A DNA stretch of 18,515 nucleotides from NCBI GenBank assembly GCA_964523675.1, contig CAZFZT010000072.1:1-18515 (forward strand). The letters are read 5' to 3'. Origin of the DNA: CAZFZT01 sp964523675. Its GTDB lineage: Bacteria > Planctomycetota > Phycisphaerae > Phycisphaerales > SM1A02. A program made the translations under genes and the position numbers. How positions within the stretch are numbered: position 1 is the stretch's first letter; the number at the start of each line of letters is the position of its first letter. The notes beneath the pieces were generated by a model. The model saw only the letters and a program-made list of their open reading frames with translations, was not told the origin of the DNA and did not search any database. Of the stretch, positions 8,857 through 15,632 are shown in pieces.

Positions 8857-9390
8857 TCACTTGAGCGCAGGCAATCCCCGCTCAACGCGGCCGGTGTTGA
8901 CCATCGCGAACGCCTGCTTGTCATGGCGAATGAGTTTCGCCAGTTGCGACATTGAAACGCCAAGCACACCCGCCGCTCCGGCCACGTCGAACTTGCGCGC
9001 GACCACGAGGTCGAGCGCTTCTGCTAGCAGCACGGGATAATCGCGATGATTCGGATTGACCGACATTTGCTTGCCCTGCCGCCGCGACTGCCAGAGTTCG
9101 CTGGGCGTGTAGTGCTTCGGATGCGGATTGGCGCGGACTTTGACAGCAAGCTTCATGCGCAGTCGCCGAAGCGCCTTGCCTCGATTTTCAATCTGCCGCC
9201 GCCGTTCTCCCGCTGATGCGCTGATGCCGGTGGGCTTATGCGTAAGCGTCGCAGCCGTCTCGACCTTGTTGCGATGCTGCCCGCCCGGTCCGCCCGAACG
9301 GTCGAATCCCCACTCGCACTGCTTGAGCAGTTCATCATCCTCCAACATGGCCGGATGCGGGTTGATGTAGATGATCGATTTGTTTGCCAT
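8857..9390 (-). CDS. GGQ-domain release-factor-like protein
   Basis: 177 aa. Residues 28-82 match the catalytic domain of class I release factors: DRSGGPGGQHRNKVETAATL (30-49), with GGQ at 36-38, followed by THKPTGISASAGERRRQIENRGKALRRLRMKLA. There is no codon-recognition domain, so it resembles rescue hydrolases (ArfB/ICT1 and mtRF-R types), which release peptides from stalled ribosomes or free 50S subunits. Unlike ArfB it lacks a long basic tail; the C-terminus (134-177) reads like a helix-turn-helix (AAGVLGVSMSQLAKLIRHD). I chose ATG 9390 because homology begins there; upstream codons in frame run into the divergent epimerase gene. No clear ribosome site is seen. Its exact substrate is unknown. 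Confidence 0.85.
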   Translation of the reverse strand: MANKSIIYINPHPAMLEDDELLKQCEWGFDRSGGPGGQHRNKVETAATLTHKPTGISASAGERRRQIENRGKALRRLRMKLAVKVRANPHPKHYTPSELWQSRRQGKQMSVNPNHRDYPVLLAEALDLVVARKFDVAGAAGVLGVSMSQLAKLIRHDKQAFAMVNTGRVERGLPALK

Positions 9391-9456
9391 GCTGTGTTGC
9401 GCTATTGAATTCTTTCGTGGCTTGATGTCCGCTCCTTCGCACCTTCCGCCGGTGGT

Positions 9457-9462
9457 TACGAT
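9457..9462 (+). promoter_or_regulatory. Candidate -10 box of the epimerase gene
   Basis: TACGAT (four of six to TATAAT) ends 6 nt before the GTG start, which would put transcription start at or next to the start codon. No good -35 hexamer is visible at 16-18 bp. Support is positional only. Confidence 0.3.
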
Positions 9463-9468
9463 AGCGCG

Positions 9469-10494
9469 GTGCAGACGCTGGCTACAACGCGCGTGCTCGT
9501 TACCGGCGCGACCGGTTTCATCGGCCGGCATCTCGTGTGCCGGCTCATTGAGCGCCAAGGCGAGGTCACCTGTCTGACCCGCGCAAGCTCGCTGACACAG
9601 CCGCTGATTGAATTCGGCGCTGCGATTGCGACGTGTGATCTTGGCGATGCAGGACAGGTTGAACAAACTATTCGTGATGCTCAACCCGAGATCGTCTTTC
9701 ATGTCGCAGGACTTGTGCGCACCATTGATCGCAGCGCATTCGAGAACGTCAACGCCCACGGCGTGGAAACGGTCGCCGCAGCGTGCGCAGCATGTGAGAA
9801 GCCTCCCGTTCTCTTGCTCGTCTCATCACTCGCAGCGGCCGGGCCCTCTATCGCCGAGGAGCCGCGCACCGAAGACATGGCACCGGCTCCGATCTCGGCC
9901 TACGGCCGCAGCAAACTTGCCGGCGAACATGCAGCAAGACGATTCGCAGATCGGCTCCCGCTGACCATCGTGCGTCCGCCCATCGTCTTCGGCCCCGAGG
10001 ATCGCGGCGCGGTGCAGATGATCAAGCCGATCGCGCGCTTCGGCGTGCACCTCGTGCCCGGGCGCGGTTCATTTCGAGTCTCGCTCGTTCATGTTGATGA
10101 CCTCGTCACCGGCATGATCGCCGCCGCCATGCAGGGTGAACGAGCAACGCAACAGGCGAGCGGTGACGGCGTCTATTTTCTCGCCACCTCGGAGCATCCC
10201 ACCTATACCGACCTCGGCCAACGTTTCGCCATCGCCCTCGGCCGCAGCAGCACCCGCCTCGTTCGCACCCCTGCCATCGCTTTGCGAACCGTGGGTGCGG
10301 CGGCGGACATGCTCGCCCGACTCCGCGGCACGCCGACGTGGCTCAACAGCGATAAGGTGAAAGAAGCCCTTGCCGGCTCCTGGGTGTGCTCATCCGACAA
10401 GGCGCGCACGCAACTCGGATGGCAACCGGCGGCGTCGCTCGAAGCGCGCATTAACCAGACAATCGAATGGCACCGCAACGCCGGCTCCTTCTGA
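9469..10494 (+). CDS. Extended SDR: NAD-dependent epimerase/dehydratase
   Basis: 341 aa. A Rossmann fold starts at once: VLVTGATGFIGRHLV with the GATGFIG dinucleotide motif at 13-19, an acidic residue after beta-3 (CDLGD, 56-60), HVAGLVRT (78-85), VSSLAAAG (catalytic Ser at 119/120), YGRSK (Tyr145, Lys149) and RPPIVFGPEDRG (substrate-side). This is the extended SDR family that includes sugar-nucleotide epimerases and 3-beta-hydroxysteroid dehydrogenase-like enzymes; the substrate cannot be read. The start is GTG at 9469, since the fold begins nine residues later. There is no Shine-Dalgarno, and a TACGAT box ends only 6 nt before the GTG (see finding on leaderless mRNA). It is divergent from the GGQ gene and convergent with the GNAT gene. 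Confidence 0.9.
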   Translation: MQTLATTRVLVTGATGFIGRHLVCRLIERQGEVTCLTRASSLTQPLIEFGAAIATCDLGDAGQVEQTIRDAQPEIVFHVAGLVRTIDRSAFENVNAHGVETVAAACAACEKPPVLLLVSSLAAAGPSIAEEPRTEDMAPAPISAYGRSKLAGEHAARRFADRLPLTIVRPPIVFGPEDRGAVQMIKPIARFGVHLVPGRGSFRVSLVHVDDLVTGMIAAAMQGERATQQASGDGVYFLATSEHPTYTDLGQRFAIALGRSSTRLVRTPAIALRTVGAAADMLARLRGTPTWLNSDKVKEALAGSWVCSSDKARTQLGWQPAASLEARINQTIEWHRNAGSF

Positions 10495-10504
10495 GAGCGG
10501 GTCA

Positions 10505-10637
10505 ACCACCGAGAGCCACGGGGGGCCACGGAAAGTACAGAACAGAGTTTTGACTTGCAACCAAATGCGTCATTCTGAAGACGGTGCGATATCCTCTGCC
10601 CAACTACCAAAAGCCCTTCGTCGTGGCCCTCCGTGGT
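10505..10637. repeat. MITE-like element with imperfect terminal inverted repeats
   Basis: The left end ACCACCGAGAGCCACG (10505-10520) and the inverse of the right end, ACCACGGAGGGCCACG (10622-10637), match at 14 of 16 positions. The element is 133 bp, non-coding, and fills most of the gap between two convergent genes. Inside is a less GC-rich stretch (about 10540-10590). Similar ACCACGGAGG-type intergenic repeats are, to my memory, common in planctomycete genomes, but copy number cannot be judged here. Confidence 0.5.
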
Positions 10638-10663
10638 CAATCGCTTGATACAAGGCGCGCGGC

Positions 10664-11806
10664 TCACCCAAGCGCTTTGTCATAAAGCCGATAGGTCCGC
10701 GTGATCTTGGCGCCCATTTTCTCAAGCGGCTTCCGCGACGCCATGTTGCTCTCAAGCACCCACGAAAATTCCCAGTTCTGGATCCCTCGCCGCCTTGCTG
10801 GCTCGATCAACCGGTGCATCAGCAGCACACCCAGTCCCGCATGGCGGTACTCAGGCGACATCGTGATCGCAAGCGCCCGAGCCGTATCGATTCGGCCGCG
10901 CCCAAGCAGCAGTCGCACGATGCCGAATGGAAACAGCCGCCCATTGCAATGACGCAGAATCTGGTTGTAGTCCGGCAGCGCCAGAACCGCCCCGGCCGGC
11001 TTCCCTGCAACCTCAGCGAAGAGCGCCATCTCGGGCACGATCACGTGCTTCAAATCGCGCGCGATGCGCTCGGCCTCACGCGGCTGTAGCGGCGCGAAGC
11101 CCCACGTGCGCTCCAGGCCGCGATTGTATGAATCCAGATAACTCCGCAGTTCCGATGTAAATCGCTTCGGATCGAACGGGCGAATCACAACATCAGAACG
11201 CGCCGCCACGGAGTCCAACGCGCGGCGATACCGAGCCGACGCCGCCTCCATCCCCGCGGTGCTCAGTTCATACGCAAACAAATCCTGTGATGGAGTCAAC
11301 CCACACGACTCAAGCAGCCGTTCATAGTAAGGACGGTTATACGTCATCATCAGACGCGGCGGCCCCGAATGTCCATCAACGAGCAACCCACACGTGTGAT
11401 TGAGAGATGGATTCACCGGACCGCGAACGGCGTTCATGTCGCGTTCGCGCAGCCACGCCTCACCAGCGCGGAAGAGTTCATTCGCAACCTCGTCATCATC
11501 CATACTCTCGAAGAATCCGAAGAAACCGCGATGCTCGCCGTGTGTGCGATTGTGGACATGATTGATGAGAACATGCAGCCGGCCGACCGTCTGACCGCCG
11601 CGCTGCGCGAGAAGTGAGGCGCCCTCTGCATTGTCGTAAAAGGGATGGTTGCCCCAACCGAGCAGTTCGCGTTCCTCTGCAAGCAGTGGCGGCACCCAGT
11701 TCGCGTCACGAGTGCCGCCCGCCTCATAGATCAGCCACGGCAGCGTTTGAAATTGCCTGCGCTCGCGGCGGCTTTGAACGATCCGAACTGAAATCCCGGC
11801 ACTCAT
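10664..11806 (-). CDS. GNAT-fold acyltransferase of the YghO-like family
   Basis: 380 aa. The N-terminal half carries the pattern I associate with YghO-like proteins: LPWLIYEAGGTRDANWVPPL (22-41), NHPFYD (53-58), GFFGFFES (94-101), RGPVNPSLNHTCGLLVDG (128-145) and MTYNRPYYERLLESCG (154-169). The C-terminal half has a GNAT core with acetyl-CoA-binding motif SPEYRHAGLGVLLMHRL (RHAGLG at 321-326) and ends in NMASRKPLEKMGAKITRTYRLYDK. The acceptor substrate is unknown for this family. ATG 11806 is chosen because GGGAG lies upstream at a good distance and because it forms an ATGA overlap with the stop of the preceding GT-B-like gene; the two are probably translated together. A cell-surface or lipid-linked role would fit but is inference. 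Confidence 0.85.
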   Translation of the reverse strand: MSAGISVRIVQSRRERRQFQTLPWLIYEAGGTRDANWVPPLLAEERELLGWGNHPFYDNAEGASLLAQRGGQTVGRLHVLINHVHNRTHGEHRGFFGFFESMDDDEVANELFRAGEAWLRERDMNAVRGPVNPSLNHTCGLLVDGHSGPPRLMMTYNRPYYERLLESCGLTPSQDLFAYELSTAGMEAASARYRRALDSVAARSDVVIRPFDPKRFTSELRSYLDSYNRGLERTWGFAPLQPREAERIARDLKHVIVPEMALFAEVAGKPAGAVLALPDYNQILRHCNGRLFPFGIVRLLLGRGRIDTARALAITMSPEYRHAGLGVLLMHRLIEPARRRGIQNWEFSWVLESNMASRKPLEKMGAKITRTYRLYDKALG

Positions 11807-12780
11807 GCGCTGCCGCTCCCGTTTGAGCCGAGTACCTCGCGGCAGACCTCCGCAATGTTTCGCGCAGCGCACCCGTTCTGAATCGGCGTCAGCCGCCGCA
11901 ACTCATCCATACTCACATCGGAGTACGTCTCCTTTCCCAGCGCAATGCCCACAAACGCGCAGGATGAGAACCGCGTCACCAGCACGTCACAATTGGCGAT
12001 CATCTCTTCCGCACTGCCGCTTGTGAAAACCAGCGCGCCGGGCGCATGCTGATTGATCTCTGCGATCGCCCGCCTGGCATTCTCGTTGGGATGAAGTTTG
12101 AAAATGATCGGCCGGCCGCCTGCGATCTCGACGACCTTGCGAATGAATGCCGGTCGATCTTCGCCGCGAAAAACCTCCCGAAGCGGCGATGTACACGCCA
12201 GAACGTACGCACGGTGCGGAAAATCGTTGTAGCAATACTTCCTGCAATCATCGAAGTTGGGTATCCCCGTAACGACAATCTTTTCCTGCCGCGCCCCCTT
12301 GCGAACAAACAAGTCACGATACCCCTCGCTGGCGACGCAGAACCGCTCGTACGCATCGCTCAGGCCGGTGGCGGCCGTCCCCGCAATCCACAGCGGCAAT
12401 CGACATCGCTTCACCAGACGATACTGCCACTCTTCGGGATCGGTAATGCCCTCCTGCACCAGAACCTTCTTCGCGCCGCGTATGTTGCGCGGGATATAGA
12501 CATCAGAGCAGAGCAACACCAGATCGTAATGACCGCTCCTGCCTCGGTAATCGATCGGCAGTTTCTGTTGGCGCAGGTAGTTGATGCACCGGCCGGAGAG
12601 CTTGTTGCCGATGACCGTGAACTCCAGCAGATTCGACCGCCGCAGCAGCTCATGCACGCCGGTGCAGTAATACGGCGTGAACGCCTGGTCGAACTCCGAC
12701 AGATGCTCTGCGATCTGATGCATCTGCGTCGTCTGATTCATAGAGCCGCAGAGAAAGAGTATGCGCCGGCGGGTACTCAT
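11803..12780 (-). CDS. GT-B-fold glycosyl/glycerophosphotransferase-like protein
   Basis: 325 aa. RRRILFLCGSMNQTTQMHQIAEHL at the N-terminus is a Rossmann-type start typical of GT-B enzymes. The C-terminal half holds VVTGIPNFDD (169-178), PIIFKLHPNE (224-233) and CDVLVTRFSSCAFVGIALGKETYSD (264-288), close to patterns in UDP-GlcNAc 2-epimerases and CDP-glycerol glycerophosphotransferases, where the HP motif and the acidic/Ser region bind the nucleotide. Exact activity is not clear, and it is shorter than either family. Start ATG 12780 has a modest AAGGTGG ribosome site; the frame opens upstream to 12843 without protein character. It overlaps the GNAT gene by ATGA and lies 84 bp after the feo operon on the same strand. 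Confidence 0.75.
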   Translation of the reverse strand: MSTRRRILFLCGSMNQTTQMHQIAEHLSEFDQAFTPYYCTGVHELLRRSNLLEFTVIGNKLSGRCINYLRQQKLPIDYRGRSGHYDLVLLCSDVYIPRNIRGAKKVLVQEGITDPEEWQYRLVKRCRLPLWIAGTAATGLSDAYERFCVASEGYRDLFVRKGARQEKIVVTGIPNFDDCRKYCYNDFPHRAYVLACTSPLREVFRGEDRPAFIRKVVEIAGGRPIIFKLHPNENARRAIAEINQHAPGALVFTSGSAEEMIANCDVLVTRFSSCAFVGIALGKETYSDVSMDELRRLTPIQNGCAARNIAEVCREVLGSNGSGSA

Positions 12781-12842
12781 CGTGTTTCGGTCCACCTTCA
12801 GCGGCAACGGAACGCCGCGATGAAGGCGAGGATGGTAACACA

Positions 12843-12861
12843 CCGCGCAAGCGCGCAGCGG
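12843..12861 (-). terminator. Possible terminator hairpin after the feo operon
   Basis: Four nt after the last feo gene's stop codon, the minus strand reads CCGCTGCGCGCTTGCGCGG, which can form a 6-bp GC stem with one bulge and a 6-nt loop. No T-tract follows, so intrinsic termination would be weak; read-through into the GT-B-like gene is possible. Confidence 0.25.
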
Positions 12862-12864
12862 CGC

Positions 12865-13050
12865 TCAGACGCGCTTGCCTTCAAGCGTCAGCGTTGCCTG
12901 CTGTTCACTTCCGGAGCTCGCACGATCACCGCTGCTGCATCCCCCGCAGGCAGCGCCCCGGCGCGGAACGAGCGACCGAACGCCGCGCCACGCGCCGAGC
13001 AGCGCGAGGAATGTCACAATCCAGAACTGCCAGTCAGAGATCGGAATCAT
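12865..13050 (-). CDS. FeoB-associated Cys-rich membrane protein
   Basis: 61 aa. One membrane helix near the N-terminus (about 6-22, DWQFWIVTFLALLGAWRG), then a basic stretch and the pair of cysteines in CGGCSSG (Cys35, Cys38), ending in a polar tail. Small proteins with a single helix and a C-x2-C motif just downstream of feoB form the FeoB-associated Cys-rich membrane family, thought to help FeoB, possibly by binding iron or sensing redox state. ATG 13050 overlaps the feoB stop in an ATGA, which fixes the start and implies coupled translation. Longer readings of the frame lie inside feoB. The tail SSGDRASSGSEQ is of low complexity and variable in such proteins. Confidence 0.8.
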   Translation of the reverse strand: MIPISDWQFWIVTFLALLGAWRGVRSLVPRRGAACGGCSSGDRASSGSEQQATLTLEGKRV

Positions 13051-15152
13051 GTCGCGCCCATCCACAGCGCAGCGGTCCGCGCGAGCAGCGCAGCGACGTA
13101 CGCCACGCAGCTCATGTAAAGAAGTTGCAGCACAGCCCACTTCCAGCTGCCGGTCTCCCGGCGGGTCACGGCGAGCGTCGGCAGGCACTGCATGGCAAGG
13201 ACATAGAAGACGAGCAAACTCAGCGCTGTCGACTTCGTCAGCAGCGGCGAACCATCACTTCGCCTGGCGGTCACAATCCGCTCGCGCACCGCCGGTTCCT
13301 CCGCCTCATCCGTCCCCGCAAAGAGCACCGAGAGCGTTGAGACGAACACTTCTCGAGCAGCAAAGCTCGAAACCACGCCGATCGAGAGTTGCCAGTCGTA
13401 GCCGAGCGGCTCGAAGACCGGCTCGATGGCCCGTCCCAGACGACCTGCGAAGCTGCCGCTGAGCTGTGCCCTGGCCGCAAGATGGTCCGCCCTTGCGACA
13501 AGTTCCGCCGCCGTCGCCGGCTGCGCTTCTTCCACGAGCGCGGCTTCGCTCCGAAGCGCCGCCGCTTCGTCCGGCTCGCCCGAGACCGGATACGCACTGA
13601 GCCACCACAGTACGATGCAGATGGCGAGGATCACAGTGCCCGCTCGCCGCAGGAACATCATTCCCCGGTCGTATGTGGTGTACAGCGCGGTGCGCAGCGA
13701 AGGCGTCTTGTACGAAGGCAGTTCCAGCACCATTGGGCGAGAAACGCCTTTGAGAAGCGTGCGACGAAAGAGCAAAGCAGTCAATAGCGCCGCCGCCGCC
13801 CCAAGCGCATAACAACCGACGAACGCGAGCCCGGCCATCAACGGCGCATCGGCAAAGAGAACGCCGATGAGCAGCACGTACACAGGGAGCCGCGCTGAGC
13901 AGCTGAAGAATGGCAGAACGAGTATCGCCGCCAGACGATCGCGCTGATCGGGAATCAGCCGTGTGGACATGATGGCTGGTATCGCGCACGCATGAGCGGA
14001 GAGCACGGGCACAAAGGCCTGGCCGGGCAAACCGAAACGCCTGAGCGCCCGATCCACCACAAACGAGGCGCGGGCGAGATAGCCGGTGTCCTCGAGCAGC
14101 GAAAGCAGAAAGAAGAGCAGGCAAATCTGCGGCAGAAAGACCACCGTCGCTGCAACGCCGCCGACAATGCCGTCGATGAGCAGATTGTGGAGCGCGCCTT
14201 CCACAAGGTCGATCCCGGCAGCATCTCGCAGCGCAACGAATCCCCAATGCAGCGCGCCACCCAATCGGGCGAAGAGCAGTTCGATCAGGTCCATCGGCAC
14301 CGAAGCGAGCGTAAAGATGGTGTAGAACAGACCGATCATCACGCCGGCAAAGACGAACAGGCCGAGGATCGGATGAGTGAATGCAGTGTCGAGTCGATCG
14401 GTGAACGTGTCTTCATGAACAGCGGCGTCGGTTCCGCCGGCGCTTCGCGCAAAGACTTCCTCGGCCCAGCGAACCGTGGCATTGCGGTCTGCCGGATCAG
14501 GAAGCGCGGCATTGCTGACCTGCGGCGTGCGCATCGCCTCGACCAACTCCGGCACGCCCTCACCCGTGCGGGCGCATATGGGCACCACGGGACATCCCAG
14601 ATGCCCTGAAAGCGCTTCCGCATCGATCGTGAGCCCGCGCCGCTGCGCAAGATCAATCATGTTCAGTGCGATAACCGCCGGCAGACCACGACTCAAAGCA
14701 TGGGCAACAATCTGAAGATTGCGCACCAGGTTCGTCGCATCCGCAACGATCAGCATCGCGTCCGGGGGCTTCACGCCCGGCAGCTCTGCCCTGCCTTCCA
14801 GATGATCCAGACAGACGCACGCTTCCGGCGGGGCCGTCGATGCCTGACAATGAAGCGCGTAAAGCCCCGGAAGATCAACGATGGTCGGCGTGGCCTGCGC
14901 CGCTTGCCGTGAACGGGCAGGTCGCAGCCGACCGATTCGCGCTTCAATCGTTGATCCGGGAAAGTTAGCCGTCTTGGCGCGCAGGCCGCAGAGCCGATTG
15001 AACAGCGTCGTCTTACCCGTGTTGGGATTTCCAATAAGCGCGAAGCAACTCGGTTCTGGTAGCCGAGTAGCGCTGGCGCCAGACGATGACGCTACCGGCT
15101 CGACATTGGGTGAAGGAAGAACGGTCATCGCATCAGCCATGACAGCAAGCAC
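13047..15152 (-). CDS. feoB: Ferrous iron transport protein B
   Basis: 701 aa, usual length. The N-terminal G domain has G1 GNPNTGKTT (41-49), NFPGSTIEARIG (63-74), G3 DLPGLYAL (93-100), G4 NMID (164-167) and G5-like CARTGEG. The membrane part has the two Gate regions, including AHACAIPAIMSTRLIPDQRDR and FSCSARLPVYVLLIG, and a late SFAAREVFVSTLSVLF block, all standard for FeoB. It moves Fe(II) across the inner membrane. The start is uncertain: GTG 15152 is 1 nt after the feoA stop with AAAGG upstream; ATG 15140 and ATG 15128 also fit. Any choice leaves a Ser/Pro-rich extension of 28-36 residues before the G domain, longer than most FeoB. It lies between feoA and the Cys-rich gene in one operon. 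Confidence 0.97.
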   Translation of the reverse strand: MLAVMADAMTVLPSPNVEPVASSSGASATRLPEPSCFALIGNPNTGKTTLFNRLCGLRAKTANFPGSTIEARIGRLRPARSRQAAQATPTIVDLPGLYALHCQASTAPPEACVCLDHLEGRAELPGVKPPDAMLIVADATNLVRNLQIVAHALSRGLPAVIALNMIDLAQRRGLTIDAEALSGHLGCPVVPICARTGEGVPELVEAMRTPQVSNAALPDPADRNATVRWAEEVFARSAGGTDAAVHEDTFTDRLDTAFTHPILGLFVFAGVMIGLFYTIFTLASVPMDLIELLFARLGGALHWGFVALRDAAGIDLVEGALHNLLIDGIVGGVAATVVFLPQICLLFFLLSLLEDTGYLARASFVVDRALRRFGLPGQAFVPVLSAHACAIPAIMSTRLIPDQRDRLAAILVLPFFSCSARLPVYVLLIGVLFADAPLMAGLAFVGCYALGAAAALLTALLFRRTLLKGVSRPMVLELPSYKTPSLRTALYTTYDRGMMFLRRAGTVILAICIVLWWLSAYPVSGEPDEAAALRSEAALVEEAQPATAAELVARADHLAARAQLSGSFAGRLGRAIEPVFEPLGYDWQLSIGVVSSFAAREVFVSTLSVLFAGTDEAEEPAVRERIVTARRSDGSPLLTKSTALSLLVFYVLAMQCLPTLAVTRRETGSWKWAVLQLLYMSCVAYVAALLARTAALWMGAT

Positions 15153-15153
15153 G

Positions 15154-15432
15154 TTATCCGGACGCCTTTACCAGAATGCGCGAGGCAAGCGATCTCGCAA
15201 TGCCCAGCCGCGTCGCACGCACCTGCAGAATGCACGGCTCGCCGACCTTGCACAGGCGGATCTCGCACCGATCCGTGAGGCCCATCGAGCTGAGCATCTC
15301 ACAATCAGCCGGGCAGAGGTCCGTATGGTGCAGCGAAGCCCGCTGGCCCCGCCGCAACTCGGTGAGCGGCCGAGCGCGCGGAAGTGCTTGATCAATCGAA
15401 CCTGATGCTGGAAGATGATGTCCGTTGCGCAT
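15154..15432 (-). CDS. feoA: Ferrous iron transport protein A
   Basis: 92 aa, SH3-like cytosolic partner of FeoB. PLTELRRGQRASLHHTD at 22-38 and GLTDRCEIRLCKVGEPCILQ (51-70) followed by VRATRLGIARSLASRILV match the FeoA pattern (L..l..G....v.......l..lGl.pG..i.v.......P....v.gt.laL....a..i.V). ATG 15432 is chosen because AAAGG lies 8 nt upstream and the length is normal; the frame opens upstream through the promoter region and GC repeats without protein character. Four Cys (40, 44, 57, 61) are more than usual for FeoA and worth noting. First gene of the feo operon, likely iron-repressed through the palindrome at 15451-15469. Confidence 0.92.
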   Translation of the reverse strand: MRNGHHLPASGSIDQALPRARPLTELRRGQRASLHHTDLCPADCEMLSSMGLTDRCEIRLCKVGEPCILQVRATRLGIARSLASRILVKASG

Positions 15433-15450
15433 AGCGGCCTTTCTTATGCA

Positions 15451-15469
15451 ATTGCGAATCAGTCGCAAT
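15451..15469. promoter_or_regulatory. Fur-box-like palindrome upstream of feoA
   Basis: ATTGCGAATCAGTCGCAAT is a perfect 7-bp inverted repeat (ATTGCGA/TCGCAAT) around 5 bp. Its core also fits the 7-1-7 Fur arrangement TGCGAAT-n-ATTCGCA with one mismatch. It lies 18 bp before the feoA start and touches the predicted -10 box, the usual place for an iron repressor. Fur is inferred; another metalloregulator is possible. Confidence 0.6.
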
Positions 15470-15496
15470 GATATCACGGCTTTCCAATCTTGGAAA
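15468..15496 (-). promoter_or_regulatory. Candidate feo operon promoter
   Basis: On the minus strand TTTCCA (15491-15496, four of six to TTGACA), a 17-bp spacer and TATCAT (15468-15473, five of six to TATAAT) give a plausible sigma70 promoter, with start near 15461, inside the Fur-box-like palindrome. The -35 lies in a second palindrome at 15480-15497. Confidence 0.45.
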
Positions 15497-15497
15497 G
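15480..15497. promoter_or_regulatory. Second palindrome in the feo promoter
   Basis: CTTTCCAATCTTGGAAAG is a perfect 8-bp inverted repeat with a 2-bp centre, covering the predicted -35. It could be an operator for a second regulator. Its sequence differs from the Fur-box-like site, so it is not simply another copy. Confidence 0.45.
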
Positions 15498-15535
15498 GGC
15501 CAATAAGACGACTTGTGTAGACATCCCGGGGCGGT

Positions 15536-15577
15536 GGGCCGGAGGCCGCGGGCCGGAGGCCGCGGGCCGGGGGGCCG
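15536..15577. repeat. 14-bp GC-rich tandem repeat
   Basis: GGGCCGGAGGCCGC occurs twice exactly (15536-15549, 15550-15563) and a third, degenerate unit follows. The unit contains the near-palindrome GGCCGGAGGCC. It lies in the feoA/rlmN divergent spacer, outside both predicted promoters. Confidence 0.8.
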
Positions 15578-15618
15578 AAGCACATATTGAGGAACCCCGA
15601 ATCCCGGACTCCTATGAA

Positions 15619-15624
15619 TAGAAT
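15619..15624 (+). promoter_or_regulatory. Candidate -10 box of rlmN
   Basis: TAGAAT (five of six to TATAAT) ends 8 nt before the rlmN ATG. No ribosome site or good -35 is present. If used, the mRNA would begin at or within a few bases of the start codon. Confidence 0.35.
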
Positions 15625-15632
15625 CGCTCCCC

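Noticed and set aside
12046..13119. 357-codon plus-strand open frame
   Set aside because: It lies opposite the GT-B-like gene and the FeoB-associated gene, has no domain character, and the minus-strand genes have recognisable motifs and coupled starts.
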